A stretch of DNA of 64,000 nucleotides. Origin: Pochonia chlamydosporia 170. Lineage: Eukaryota; Ascomycota; Sordariomycetes; Hypocreales; Clavicipitaceae. The notes under the pieces were generated by a model. That model had not been told where the DNA came from and ran no database searches. It saw only the letters and a program-made list of their open reading frames with translations. The DNA lies in contig NW_019154062.1 in assembly GCF_001653235.2 (NCBI RefSeq), positions 158,556-222,555 on the forward strand. Reading direction: 5' to 3'. A program made the translations under genes and the position numbers. Shown piece by piece: positions 12,101 to 22,395 of this stretch (position 1 is the first letter of the stretch; each line of letters begins with the position of its first letter).

Positions 12101-13305
12101 TAAAATTAATGCTAACCCTATTACCTAAATTCTAATACTACTACTATTAGTTATAACTAGTAGAGAAAGATAGGAAAGCAGGGAAATTAATAAAAATAAA
12201 CTAACTTTTCTGCCTAAGGCCTAAATTAAAGAAATTAAAGAAATTAGGAAGCCTAAATCCCTTAGCAAAGAATTTTAACCCTAATAGTTAGAAAGGAAGA
12301 AAAGACTATTTATAAGGGCTCTAGGTAGCTATTATAGTAGCTTCTTTTTTGGGACCTCTAAAAAGCTCTATAGATAGACCCTTCTATTTAAGCTAAAAAA
12401 TTAGAAGGAATTAGAAGAGTATCCCTTTAGAACCTAATTTAAGAAAGCAGAAAGATAGGAATTTTAGAGCCTTTATTAGAGAGAGACCTTTAAACCTATT
12501 AGAATTAACTAAATTAGAAGATAATAATAGCCTCTTCTACTAACTTAAGTCTTTAAGTATAAATTTAATAAGTATAGGTTTCTAACTAAATTTAAGGCCT
12601 AACTATATATTAGAGGTAATCTTTAACCTATTAGTAAAAAAGATATATTTACTGCTACCCTAGTAGGAAAGAGCTTTTAGACTCTAATAGTAATAGCCTT
12701 AAAATTTAACCTTAAGGCCTGCTAGCTAGATATAATTAATATATTTATAAATAGTTCCCTTAATAAAGAAATCTATATAACCTTCCCTTCTAGATTCTAA
12801 AGATCTAGCTAGGCTCTAAAGCTTTAAAAAGCCCTATATAAGCTGTAAAGGTTACTACTTCTATAGCAGTAGACCCTAAATCTAACCTTCTAAAAGCTAG
12901 AGCTTTCCTAATATATAGAAGACTCTTATATCTTTAATAACCTAGAATTAACTATCTTCTTCTTTATTAATAATATTATTATTTTATATTAAAGGAAGAA
13001 TTCTGCGGTAGCTAACTAGTTAATTTATAGATTAAAGAAAGCCTTTAATATAGAAGACCTTAGAGAGCTATAGTAGTTTTTAGGAATTTAGATTCTTTAA
13101 GACTAGCTTACAAGAAAGCTTTAGCTATATTAGGATTCCTATATTAAAAAAATTGCTATAAGGTTTAATATTAGGAAAAATAACCACTTTAAAGGAAACC
13201 TAATACTAGGAAATTAGCTATAGCTAAATTTAGGTTAGGTATTATTTAATTAAATTTAATAATATTAGCAGATTATAGGTTCCCTTAATTACCTTATAGT
13301 TATTA
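9114..13305 (+). pseudogene. RIPed Copia gag-pol, gag to reverse transcriptase
   Basis: The frame starts at ATG 9114 and is riddled with TAG/TAA at former Gln and Trp codons. Conceptually restoring only RIP changes leaves a recognisable Copia polyprotein. Around 12560-12800 the RT entry region (KFKA..IRG, DI.NIFINS) and an IYITFP segment are readable. The catalytic region reads FFINN where F-V-D-D is expected, near 12960. TpA is extremely enriched and CpA nearly absent. The remainder of pol resumes at 21058. Confidence 0.8.
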
Positions 13306-13310
13306 CTAGG

Positions 13311-13525
13311 TGTTGGAAGCGCAAGGCTTCTATTCGGGTGATAATTATCACGCGGTTTGGGGTACTCGTAACTGGTTGATTGATGCTTGTTGAATTCATC
13401 TAGCTATAGATAACGTACGCCTGTGTTGGTGTTGAAGCCTGCTCACGTGAGGTCTGTTTCAGCCACTGTTTGAAGCCATTCGCAGGCTACTGGCTCCGCC
13501 GCCAAAGACGGCGGTGGAAGCAACA
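13311..13525 (-). repeat. Copia LTR, copy next to the left target duplication
   Basis: 215 bp, the same sequence as 15026-15240 and 20838-21052. It directly abuts the CTAGG duplication, so it is the true left end of the insertion. Each LTR carries a perfect 14-bp palindrome GTGATAATTATCAC and, near the end, an inverted CCGCC/GGCGG pair. Confidence 0.9.
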
Positions 13526-14925
13526 CTGGCAGCTTCTCTCTTTGAGGCCTCAATTCATTCGAAAACAAAATAAAACAAGACACCTGTTGAAGGCGTACAC
13601 ACTAGAGGCAAATTCCTCTGTTCTGAAGCCAAGTTTTCTTGTATTCTTACCTTGTACCGTGGTGGCTATATCCTAACAATTTGGCCACGGTAATTCCCTC
13701 ACTTTTCGTCCTTCTTCCTCTCTACCCAGCCTTCCACTCGTATCGCGATCTTATTCTTGTCGATAAGGGTTCTCAACGCGTGATTTGGCGATGCTTTCGT
13801 CATCGCGTCTGCCGGGTTATCTCCTCCGTTGATCCATCTGACTTCATGGACTTCGCGGCGCTCGTATGACTGTCGGAGAGCCATGATATCTATCATGAGC
13901 CTCTTCTCTTTGGTTGTGCCGAGCTTAACAAGGCACTCATATAGGGAATACGAGTCCGTGAGAAGGATCGTGGGGATGTCTGGAATTCCCAGTTGTTTTG
14001 TGATGAGCTTTAAAGTCGAGGCTATCGCGTATCCAATGTCTGTGCCTTGAACCATGCTATAAAGCTCAGAGGCTAGGGCACTTCGCGTAACTCTCTTTGA
14101 CTTGGTTGAAGAGTACGTGATATGTTGCCTTTAACGAGCATTTCGCCATTTTGGTCTCTTCTTCTGTACCGATACGATAATGTATCCCAGCTGGGAACTC
14201 AGATCTTCGTTGTTGGCAAAAGAGCCATCAACAAACACAAAAAGCTTTGCTTTATCGAGGTCAAATGGTATACATTTTAGGCCTCTACCTGGGTTATCAA
14301 TCTGCCACTGGATGCGGCGTCCTAGACGTTTAAAGTCATCGCTAGATGGTTCCTTTTGTTGGGCAGCAACTGAAAGGTCAAAGGCTGCCTCTGGTTGGCA
14401 GATACTGCGAGATATGCGCCGCGGCTTGTTGCTCAATATATTCCTATTGGTTGTTGAATCTGAAGCTTTAAAGCCTGTTCTTTCTGGGTCATCATGATGC
14501 TTCCATCGGCGTTAAGAGAGATTCGGCAGCCATTGAAAGTGAGTGGCTTTTCCACCTTGAGGACTTCCTTTGGCTTTGCTGCAAAAGCTGCCTTCTGGAG
14601 CTCTTCCTCTTCAAGATTAGAGAACTTTTGTCACTAAGTCCAAGTGTGTCATCGGTTTGCATCCCAATGATACCAAACTTGTCGCATTCTGAGATCAGCA
14701 GGCAAAAAAAAGCCTTTGTATTGGAATTCGCTATATCTCGACGGTCGTCGCATCTTTAGACGTAGTCCTCAGAAACATGACTGGGGCGCCAATTTTGGGA
14801 ATAAGCTCGCGCCACCAGTGCGGGGAGGTGTCTGTGGGCTTCTGGATTCCGGGGAGGGAGTATGTACGTTAACGGTTTTAACTTGTTGACGTACATACGA
14901 GTGACCTGGTCTTGCCTTTTGGGTT
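13526..14925 (-). pseudogene. Degraded second rendering of the Copia 3' coding end, at a contig edge
   Basis: Nearly identical to 15241-16639 at first. It then shows single-base indels (for example near 14126, 14153 and 14170), then increasing substitutions and insertions, becoming unalignable in the last 150 bases before the gap. The error density rises steadily towards the N run and is not RIP-like. This suggests low-quality contig-end sequence rather than a second biological copy. Confidence 0.7.
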
Positions 14926-15025
14926 NNNNNNNNNNNNNNNNNNNNNNNNNNNNNNNNNNNNNNNNNNNNNNNNNNNNNNNNNNNNNNNNNNNNNNNNNNN
15001 NNNNNNNNNNNNNNNNNNNNNNNNN
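14926..15025. other. Assembly gap (100 N)
   Basis: Exactly 100 N, a conventional unknown-size placeholder. The right contig starts precisely at the first base of an LTR. Confidence 0.98.
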
Positions 15026-15240
15026 TGTTGGAAGCGCAAGGCTTCTATTCGGGTGATAATTATCACGCGGTTTGGGGTACTCGTAACTGGTTGATTGATG
15101 CTTGTTGAATTCATCTAGCTATAGATAACGTACGCCTGTGTTGGTGTTGAAGCCTGCTCACGTGAGGTCTGTTTCAGCCACTGTTTGAAGCCATTCGCAG
15201 GCTACTGGCTCCGCCGCCAAAGACGGCGGTGGAAGCAACA
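15026..15240 (-). repeat. Copia 3' LTR (right contig)
   Basis: 215 bp, identical by eye to 20838-21052. It is 3' with respect to the minus-strand coding region. Confidence 0.9.
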
Positions 15241-15413
15241 CTGGCAGCTTCTCTCTTTGAGGCCTCAATTCATTCGAAAACAAAATAAAACAAGACACCT
15301 GTTGAAGGCGTACACACTAGAGGCAAATTCCTCTGTTCTGAAGCCAAGTTTTCTTGTATTCTTACCTTGTACCGTGGTGGCTATATCCTAACAATTTGGC
15401 CACGGTAATTCCC

Positions 15414-18400
15414 TCACTTTTCGTCCTTCTTCCTCTCTACCCAGCCTTCCACTCGTATCGCGATCTTATTCTTGTCGATAAGGGTTCTCAACGCGTGATT
15501 TGGCGATGCTTTCGTCATCGCGTCTGCCGGGTTATCTCCTCCGTTGATCCATCTGACTTCATGGACTTCGCGGCGCTCGTATGACTGTCGGAGAGCCATG
15601 ATATCTATCATGAGCCTCTTCTCTTTGGTTGTGCCGAGCTTAACAAGGCACTCATATAGGGAATACGAGTCCGTGAGAAGGATCGTGGGGATGTCTGGAA
15701 TTCCCAGTTGTTTTGTGATGAGCTTTAAAGTCGAGGCTATCGCGTATCCAATGTCTGTGCCTTGAACCATGCTATAAAGCTCAGAGGCTAGGGCACTTCG
15801 CGTAACTCTCTTTGACTTGGTTGAAGAGTACGTGATGATGTTGCCTTTAACGAGCATTTCGCCATTGTTGGTCTCTTCTTCTGTACCGATGACGATAATG
15901 TATCCCAGCTGGGAACTCAGATCTTCGTTGTTGGCAAAAGAGCCATCAACAAACACAAAAAGCTTTGCTTTATCGAGGTCAAATGGTATACATTTTAGGC
16001 CTCTACCTGGGTTATCAATCTGCCACTGGATGCGGCGTCCTAGACGTTTAAAGTCATCGCTAGATGGTTCCTTTTGTTGGGCAGCAACTGAAAGGTCAAA
16101 GGCTGCCTCTGGTTGGCAGATACTGGCGAGATATGCGCCGCGGGCTCGTTGCTCAATATATTCCTGATTGGTTGTTGGAATCTGAAGCTTTAAAGCCTGT
16201 TCTTTCTGGGTCATCATGATGCTTCCATCGGCGTTAAGAGAGATTCGGCAGCCATTGAAAGTGAGTGGCTTTTCCACCTTGAGGACTTCCTTTGGCTTTG
16301 CTGCAAAAGCTGCCTTCTGGAGCTCTTCCTCTTCAAGATTAGAGAACTGTTTGTCACTAAGTCCAAGTGTGTCATCGGTTTGCATCCCAATGATACCAAA
16401 CTTGTCGCATTCTGAGATCAGCAGGCATGGGTCGTAAGTCGAGGTCGCCATCTTTAGCTTTTCTCGATGGTGGGTGGAATAAGTCGCCCACCAGTGGGTG
16501 CCGGCTTCTGGTATTCCGTATAACGGTTTAACTACTACCATGATGGTGCCTTCTGGGTATCTACCGCGGAGTTGCTCAGGAATCTTTGCGATAATCGTCC
16601 TTTGGAGAGGTGTTTGAGATTGCACATAGGCTTGGGTAATATCCCTTATCCAGAGGATAATTCCTCGTTGGAAGAGAGAGGGCGCGAGTGCAATCATAAG
16701 CCGTTGGCTGGCTCGTTGTATTGTTGGTGATTGCGTCAAAATGAAGGCTTTACCCTCGTCATTATATCCCCGAATGACGAGGCGAGATTTCTCATATGGG
16801 GCAGCTGTATCCTTGCCTTTGACCTCATTAACCATTCGTGAGTCAAAGATGCGAAGTTTAGCATGCTTTATAGGGTCATAAAGCTCAAATTTAAAGACAC
16901 CTCTGGCTATCAAGTTATCAATCTCAGTGCGGCCTGAGATTTCAAACGGCTGGCCAGGGGTGATTATGAGTCCTTTACTGCGGAGAAGGACAGCAAGGTC
17001 GCGGTCTCCTTGCTCCTTCGTGGTCAGGAATGCTATTGTTTTGATGCTCTTAAGGAGCTTGGTACGTTCGGGCGGGTCCTCAAGGGCGTTAAAGAAGTAC
17101 TGTTCTTCGATAAGGCGTTTACGTGGCCTTCCTGGGCCTCTTCTTGGAAATGTTTGATAAGGAGCTCTTCTGGTCTCTGGGTCTTTACGCGGTCTTCCCG
17201 GGCCTCGTCTTGCTGTTGGGATAGCAACAGCAATGCTATCTCTGATATCTTCGTCCTGGTTAACCTCCCCGTCACTCTCGTTAGCAACCTCAGCATTATC
17301 TTGGTTAACAGCCTGCTGTTGGGGTAGCTTGTTATCCGTTGGGGTTGTATCCTTATCCTCTAGATAGGGTTGTACAATCGTGGAACGGAACTTCGAGGTT
17401 ATTCCAGCCTCATTAGCAACGGTGCAGGTCTCGCCTTCAACGGCAATAAGTTCAAAGGGGCCCTGCCACCCGTTCTTTTCTCTCCAAACGCGAACCTTGG
17501 ATTGCAATGGAAGGGTATGTAATGGGGTTGTGTCTGGGCCGTTCCTCGTTAAGAGGGCATTTTGGACCTGCCGCTTAGCGAGGGCTCGTCTGGCTTCACT
17601 AGTTGCCTTACGGATAGCTTCAGCTCTCTGCACGACGCTAAAGCTAGGGGGCGAATCATCCGTCATCCTGGGATAGGCGCCAAAGACTAGAAGTGTTGGG
17701 ACGAGTCCGTCTGGGCCAGCTGTATCATTTATAGCTTTTACAGCCATTTGAAGCTTCTGATCGTCGGTCAGAGCGTCGCCAAGTTCTGCGTCAATTATCT
17801 GATATGCACGGCGGAGAGGGCCATGATATCTTTCTGCCTTGCCAATACTATTGTGTGCCTCGACTGGCATTTCCTGAACACGGATATACAGGCCTTTGGC
17901 ATACTGTTTGAATTCTGCCGAGCTAAAGTTCTTTCCAGCGTCATGAACTATCCATTCGGGAGGCCCAAGGTACGTGTTAATCCAACAGGCCATAATGGCA
18001 TCCCAAAGATCCCTTGCCTTTTGTTCTTTATTATTAAGAAACTTAGCAGCTTGGAAGGCAGTTGCAGAGTCAATAACATGGAGGACTGGTTGGCCATTAA
18101 TAAAGAAGATGTCCACAATAATCTCATGGTTAAACTCATGATCATCTCGAAGGGTGAACTTAAAGCGGCTTGGGGCTCTTCCGTTCATTTGACAATGGTG
18201 GCAGATATCAGTCAGTCGCTTAAGAACGTCACTACTATATTCTTCCCCGACTTTTGTTAAGATTCTTGATAGTCTCTCAACAGACGGGTGTCCAAAGCGG
18301 CGATGTAGTTGCCGAAGCTGCGTTTCTGTGAGGTGGAAGGCTGCGGAAGCTGCTGGCTCGAGGAGCCACCAGGGATGGCCCCATTGCCTGATAACAGGCA

Positions 18401-20492
18401 CAGTGATGTCTCCTTGGATAAGGCGATTGGTGAGATTATCCAATCGTACATACATCCTATCCATATCTGTGATGGAGAACAGGAAAGGAGTGGCGGTCGG
18501 CAGTACATGGAAGGTGATATTTCCGAATACTGTTGGTACTCTAATGATGCCGATTGATAAGGCTGATCCTGCACCAAAATAGATCGTTGTTGCTGGTGCG
18601 TCTTTAATCTTTAGTGACGGCATTATCCTCATTAAGGCTCTAACCTGTGGCATGCCTGCGTTGGATGTACCGGCGGCGCCGGTATCAGGCAGGATGCCTC
18701 TAAAGATATGGTCAGAATATCTTTCCTCAGAGATGAAAATAGCAGTCTCTTTTGGTTCTTTTATAAAATAGGGATCTTCAGCCAATAGGGCATGCTTGAA
18801 CGCTTGGTCTCTCAAACCAGCGAGGATTTCCACTGGCTGTGGAATTGCTGCCGTGGCTAAGAAATTCTGGGTAATAGTACCCGTACTAGCAAACATGTTA
18901 CTGCTGCCGACAGGGAGGAATTCGTCATTGTCATCATCGTCACTGTTGGCATCATTAAAGGAATTCTGTCTATACATTTCGTCAAGGAGGGCGGTATCCT
19001 CATCGTTATCTTCACCCTCAAAGGCAGTTAGGAACGCTTGATACCTCTTGGCCGTTGGAGGCGTTGGGTGCTTCTTTTGGAGCCAGGAATTTCGAGCTTG
19101 GGAGCGTTCTTGGTCGCTATGCTTGGTCGACCAGCAGCCAGGTTGGCGGCAAACGTAGCACTTCTTCTGGTGGTTCAGGAACTGCCCTTTTTGGTTATAA
19201 TTTGAGGCGTTTCCTCCACCGCGTTTGAAAGCGCGATCAGTATAAAAGACTTCTGCTGGCTGGGGCGTTATTTCCTCGTGGACAGCGATAGCTTGCTGGA
19301 GCTCGGCGGCAAGGTCTTCAAAGGTCTTTGCCGGCTTCATTAACGGCACCTTGCAAGCCGGGGTCTTAGAAGCGGCAATCTTGAGCTTATCCCTCATGCT
19401 ATTGAAGCCCGTATCACCAGGTCGGAAGAGGCCCTGGTGAAGCAGTTGTATCTTCTCCGTGAGGATCTCAAGGCAGGATGAGAGACGTTTGTCACGATGT
19501 TGGTTGACAATCGCGGCGAGATTAAGGCTTTCCCACTCGCGGAGGTATCGGTCTCGAATTGCCTCTGTTTCGTACCTCTTTTGGAGGGCGTGGATGAGGT
19601 CGTTATAACTTTTTCCTTTGTTAGCTAGATTGTTGAGATAGTACCGGTATGCTGGTCCTGTGAGCATGACTGGGACGGCCCGAGCGAGCTGGTCTCGCGG
19701 ATAGTCAATCCGTTTGCATTTATCAATAAACATGTTGACTTTGGTCAAGAGGAAGTCATATTCTCGGCCTGAGAATTTGTCACTTTCCTGATAGCCTTTG
19801 GTGAGGCTGTCTAGGCGTCTGAGTAGGTCAGGGGGCACTTCACCGTCTGAGGAAGAAGGTGATCGCCCTTCCCCAGCCAGGGACCCCCATGACTGTGGTG
19901 TATTGACCACCGGGGGAGGTGTATCGACGCCTCCAGACGTGCGAGTTGTGGTAGGTACTGCTGTCTTAGGGGCTATAATGACCTCTGGTTGGGCTGTTTT
20001 AGGTCGTTCTCGGGTCGGTGCCGTGACAGGCTTCGTTATTGATGGACTCGGTGGGGGTGTGGAGGATCGTGGAGGGCGCTGTGGATCGTTGTCCGGCCAT
20101 GTGGGGAAGCCCGGAGAAGACACGGCTTCCATAATGGCATTAACAATTGGGAACCGGTCTTCCTTTCTGATATAGACCCCCTTTGCACGGAGGGTATCGC
20201 GGAAGTCACGGAGGTTGGCCTTTCTCGAGCGGTTAAAATGGCTATGGTTCCAGTCGGCAAAGTCGTCAATAAGGCATTGCCATATATCATGAGGGCTCCG
20301 TTTGCGTTCCCAGTAATAGTTGGTAGCCCAGCTAATAGCGTCATTAACCTTTTTCGCAGTGGGTTTCCTTAGGTCGAAGTTCGAGGGGGTGGTTGGTTCG
20401 TCAGGATCATAAAGATCAGGGTCAAAGGGAGGCGGCTCGGTGATAGTTTCATCGCCTTGGAGGGATAAGGCATCACTATCTTCTTCTGCCAT
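15414..20492 (-). CDS. Copia Gag-Pol polyprotein, intact, with two AT-hooks
   Basis: A single 1692-codon frame. Domains in order: acidic/Pro-rich N-terminus; Gag capsid-like region (about 230-410); a zinc knuckle of unusual C-x2-C-x4-C-x4-H form (about 445-458); aspartic protease DTGA (about 603); GAG-pre-integrase HHCC motif (H..H then CHHC, about 730-767); integrase core with D795, D851 and the glutamate near 887 in KAERYHG; two AT-hook motifs of the type RRGPGRPRK (about 1096-1103 and 1117-1125); RT (about 1180-1410) with DITQAYVQS and the catalytic segment MQTDD (about 1370-1374); RNase H (about 1510-1690) with FVDGSFA and ILLTDS. Gag and Pol share one frame with no shift, as in many Copia elements. 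The QTDD replaces the usual YVDD. No stops or RIP, so the element is potentially active. Confidence 0.95.
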   Translation of the reverse strand: MAEEDSDALSLQGDETITEPPPFDPDLYDPDEPTTPSNFDLRKPTAKKVNDAISWATNYYWERKRSPHDIWQCLIDDFADWNHSHFNRSRKANLRDFRDTLRAKGVYIRKEDRFPIVNAIMEAVSSPGFPTWPDNDPQRPPRSSTPPPSPSITKPVTAPTRERPKTAQPEVIIAPKTAVPTTTRTSGGVDTPPPVVNTPQSWGSLAGEGRSPSSSDGEVPPDLLRRLDSLTKGYQESDKFSGREYDFLLTKVNMFIDKCKRIDYPRDQLARAVPVMLTGPAYRYYLNNLANKGKSYNDLIHALQKRYETEAIRDRYLREWESLNLAAIVNQHRDKRLSSCLEILTEKIQLLHQGLFRPGDTGFNSMRDKLKIAASKTPACKVPLMKPAKTFEDLAAELQQAIAVHEEITPQPAEVFYTDRAFKRGGGNASNYNQKGQFLNHQKKCYVCRQPGCWSTKHSDQERSQARNSWLQKKHPTPPTAKRYQAFLTAFEGEDNDEDTALLDEMYRQNSFNDANSDDDDNDEFLPVGSSNMFASTGTITQNFLATAAIPQPVEILAGLRDQAFKHALLAEDPYFIKEPKETAIFISEERYSDHIFRGILPDTGAAGTSNAGMPQVRALMRIMPSLKIKDAPATTIYFGAGSALSIGIIRVPTVFGNITFHVLPTATPFLFSITDMDRMYVRLDNLTNRLIQGDITVPVIRQWGHPWWLLEPAASAAFHLTETQLRQLHRRFGHPSVERLSRILTKVGEEYSSDVLKRLTDICHHCQMNGRAPSRFKFTLRDDHEFNHEIIVDIFFINGQPVLHVIDSATAFQAAKFLNNKEQKARDLWDAIMACWINTYLGPPEWIVHDAGKNFSSAEFKQYAKGLYIRVQEMPVEAHNSIGKAERYHGPLRRAYQIIDAELGDALTDDQKLQMAVKAINDTAGPDGLVPTLLVFGAYPRMTDDSPPSFSVVQRAEAIRKATSEARRALAKRQVQNALLTRNGPDTTPLHTLPLQSKVRVWREKNGWQGPFELIAVEGETCTVANEAGITSKFRSTIVQPYLEDKDTTPTDNKLPQQQAVNQDNAEVANESDGEVNQDEDIRDSIAVAIPTARRGPGRPRKDPETRRAPYQTFPRRGPGRPRKRLIEEQYFFNALEDPPERTKLLKSIKTIAFLTTKEQGDRDLAVLLRSKGLIITPGQPFEISGRTEIDNLIARGVFKFELYDPIKHAKLRIFDSRMVNEVKGKDTAAPYEKSRLVIRGYNDEGKAFILTQSPTIQRASQRLMIALAPSLFQRGIILWIRDITQAYVQSQTPLQRTIIAKIPEQLRGRYPEGTIMVVVKPLYGIPEAGTHWWATYSTHHREKLKMATSTYDPCLLISECDKFGIIGMQTDDTLGLSDKQFSNLEEEELQKAAFAAKPKEVLKVEKPLTFNGCRISLNADGSIMMTQKEQALKLQIPTTNQEYIEQRARGAYLASICQPEAAFDLSVAAQQKEPSSDDFKRLGRRIQWQIDNPGRGLKCIPFDLDKAKLFVFVDGSFANNEDLSSQLGYIIVIGTEEETNNGEMLVKGNIITYSSTKSKRVTRSALASELYSMVQGTDIGYAIASTLKLITKQLGIPDIPTILLTDSYSLYECLVKLGTTKEKRLMIDIMALRQSYERREVHEVRWINGGDNPADAMTKASPNHALRTLIDKNKIAIRVEGWVERKKDEK

Positions 20493-20837
20493 TGTTATTA
20501 TTAAAGTGGGAGGCAGGAGGAAGAAGCTTAGGGGTAAATTCAGGGGTAGGATAGAATTCAGGGTAAGCTGGAGCTTTTTGGTGGTATTTTCCTGGGCGTG
20601 GGATCAAAGATCAGCAGTCAAACTAATGACTCATAGGTGATGATGTTCCTTTGCAGAAGACGTTTTCTCGTGATGGACGATGAAGGGATTGCTTCGAGGC
20701 GCGGCGACAGTACGCAAAAAGCGGCAGCAGCACTCAAAATCAATTTCCTTTGGATAGCATAGAAAGTCTGCAGTGGTGGCAGAGATCTATCTCTTCTTGG
20801 GTTCCTTGCTGTCTGTGGTCTTGCAACCACTGATCAG

Positions 20838-21052
20838 TGTTGGAAGCGCAAGGCTTCTATTCGGGTGATAATTATCACGCGGTTTGGGGTACTCGTAACT
20901 GGTTGATTGATGCTTGTTGAATTCATCTAGCTATAGATAACGTACGCCTGTGTTGGTGTTGAAGCCTGCTCACGTGAGGTCTGTTTCAGCCACTGTTTGA
21001 AGCCATTCGCAGGCTACTGGCTCCGCCGCCAAAGACGGCGGTGGAAGCAACA
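20838..21052 (-). repeat. Copia 5' LTR
   Basis: 215 bp. It is 5' relative to the minus-strand gene, which begins 345 bp inside it. The sequence just inside on the coding strand (TGATCAGTGGTTGCAAGACC) should hold the primer-binding site; I could not match it to a specific tRNA. Confidence 0.9.
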
Positions 21053-21057
21053 CTAGG

Positions 21058-21764
21058 GTTAATATTATAAAATAGGCTGCTAAATTAGCAGAATTCCTTT
21101 TTAATCTCTTAGATGCCTATATTTAAGCAGGCATCTAAGTTATTAAATACCTCTATCCCTTATAATACCTTATAATTAAATTTAATAATAGTAATATTCT
21201 TAACCTTAAAATAGCTTCTAATATAGCTTTTATAGATAACCTAATTTCCTAAAGGTTATTATAGGGCTTAATTATTTAGCTCTTTAATAGACTAATTAGC
21301 TAGACTATAATAAAGCAGGAAATAGTAATAACTTTATCTATAAAGGTAGAATTACTTACTTTTACTTATACTATTAAAGAGGTTATTTTAAGTTAATATC
21401 TTTTCTAATAGGTTTATCTTTATCTTAAAGGGAAGCTCTTAATTTAGTGTAATAACCTTTAGACTATTAGACTTATTAATAGTTAAATCCCTTAATTAAA
21501 AATAGCTCTTTATTATATTAATATTTACAGTAGCTAGATTTATTAGTTATTTTAAAAAGGGAAATTTAATATTTCCTATATTCTAATAGCAGATAATATA
21601 GCTAATAGATTAACTAAAATACTATTAGGTTAGAAATTTAATGCTTTTATTAGTAAATTAGGACTTATTAATATCTTTAGTATTATTAAAAGGGAAGAAA
21701 AGAAAGAATTAGTTAACTAGGATATAGCTTAAATTAAAGACCTTTAATCTAAGCTAGAGAGGTA
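21058..21764 (+). pseudogene. RIPed Copia pol, RNase H end
   Basis: Continuation of the plus-strand RIPed polyprotein after the insertion. Around 21330-21380 the frame still reads KQEIVITLS and then VELLTFTYTIKEVI, the Copia RNase H signature (KQ.TVT.S..EAE). It ends shortly before the purine tract and 3' LTR. Confidence 0.75.
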
Positions 21765-22053
21765 TATTAATAAGAAAAGGTTTAATATTACTTGCTTGTT
21801 CTAACCTTCCTTCTAAGGGACCTTTCTTTCCAACAGAAATAAGGTTTAATATTTAATGCTTTTATTAAACCTTCCTTCCTTTAGCTTTCCCTTCTAATAT
21901 CAGAAAAGTCCCTTAAATTAGTCTATAAAAGGAGGTTATTTTCCCCTTCTTTCTATTAGTTAGTCAGACAGACAAGCAGATAGTCAGTCAGATAGTCCAA
22001 TTCAATCAGTTATTTCCTTTAATCCCTTAATTCCATAGCTATTCCTTGCGATA
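21765..22053 (+). repeat. 3' LTR of the RIPed Copia element
   Basis: 289 bp, directly followed by the target duplication CCTAT. The mutation load is lopsided: the first ~100 bases are more mutated than the 5' LTR, while the last ~120 bases (CAGTCAGATAGTCC and on) are less mutated. RIP therefore faded towards the neighbouring gene. Confidence 0.88.
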
Positions 22054-22058
22054 CCTAT

Positions 22059-22395
22059 AGTCCTGCGCGGCGACTGTCGGCGCGGCGGAATTGGCATCGC
22101 ATGCTCCCGAGGACTTTTGGAATGGAGCTGACACTACGTAAGTAGGTTCAGCAAGCACCCATACTGTAGCGTAGTCACTTTGTGTAGATGGAAGCCGAGG
22201 ATGGCCTGGAATATGGTAACACTCCGAGCTCTTACATGCGGCTCAGAATGCCTATTGGCGGCACTGTGTGGGGCCGTCGTGGCGTTTTAAGGTTACGGCC
22301 CGATCATTTCCGAACGACCCGGCAACGGCCACACTCAATTTACAAGTCTTTCCTTGATTCAACAATTGTTCATTCTCTTATTGCCAATTTACTAC
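22059..22395. other. Promoter side of the monooxygenase gene
   Basis: GC-balanced from the first base after the transposon. No gene. The oxidase promoter is reduced to about 340 bp by the Copia insertion. Confidence 0.5.

Larger units (their letters stand above)
13306..21057 (-). mobile_element. Young intact Ty1/Copia retrotransposon (minus strand), with assembly gap
   Basis: The insertion is bounded by the 5-bp duplication CTAGG at 13306-13310 and 21053-21057. LTRs are 215 bp with TGTTG...CAACA ends. The complete copy is 15026-21052 (6027 bp); its two LTRs appear identical by eye, so insertion is recent. On the minus strand a purine tract (AAAGAGAGAAG) precedes the 3' LTR at 15240. The sequence shows no RIP bias. 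The part from 13311 to 14925 repeats the same LTR and 3' coding end in degraded form before a run of N. Confidence 0.9.
8728..22053 (+). mobile_element. RIP-decayed Ty1/Copia retrotransposon, split by a younger Copia element
   Basis: Two 289-bp LTRs (8728-9016 and 21765-22053) flank the element. A perfect 5-bp target duplication CCTAT lies at 8723-8727 and 22054-22058. The 5' LTR starts TGTCAACGAG and the 3' LTR TATTAATAAG, a difference fully explained by C-to-T and G-to-A changes. Immediately inside the 5' LTR, GTTATAAGCC matches a RIPed half-tRNA primer site for the anticodon region of initiator tRNA-Met (original GTTATGAGCC), as in other Copia elements. A purine run AGAGAGG precedes the 3' LTR. 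Element order is LTR-gag-PR-IN-RT-[insertion 13311-21052]-RNase H-LTR, which proves plus orientation. Confidence 0.9.

Noticed and set aside
14862..15114. Frames spanning the gap.
   Set aside because: They are read through N and have no meaning.
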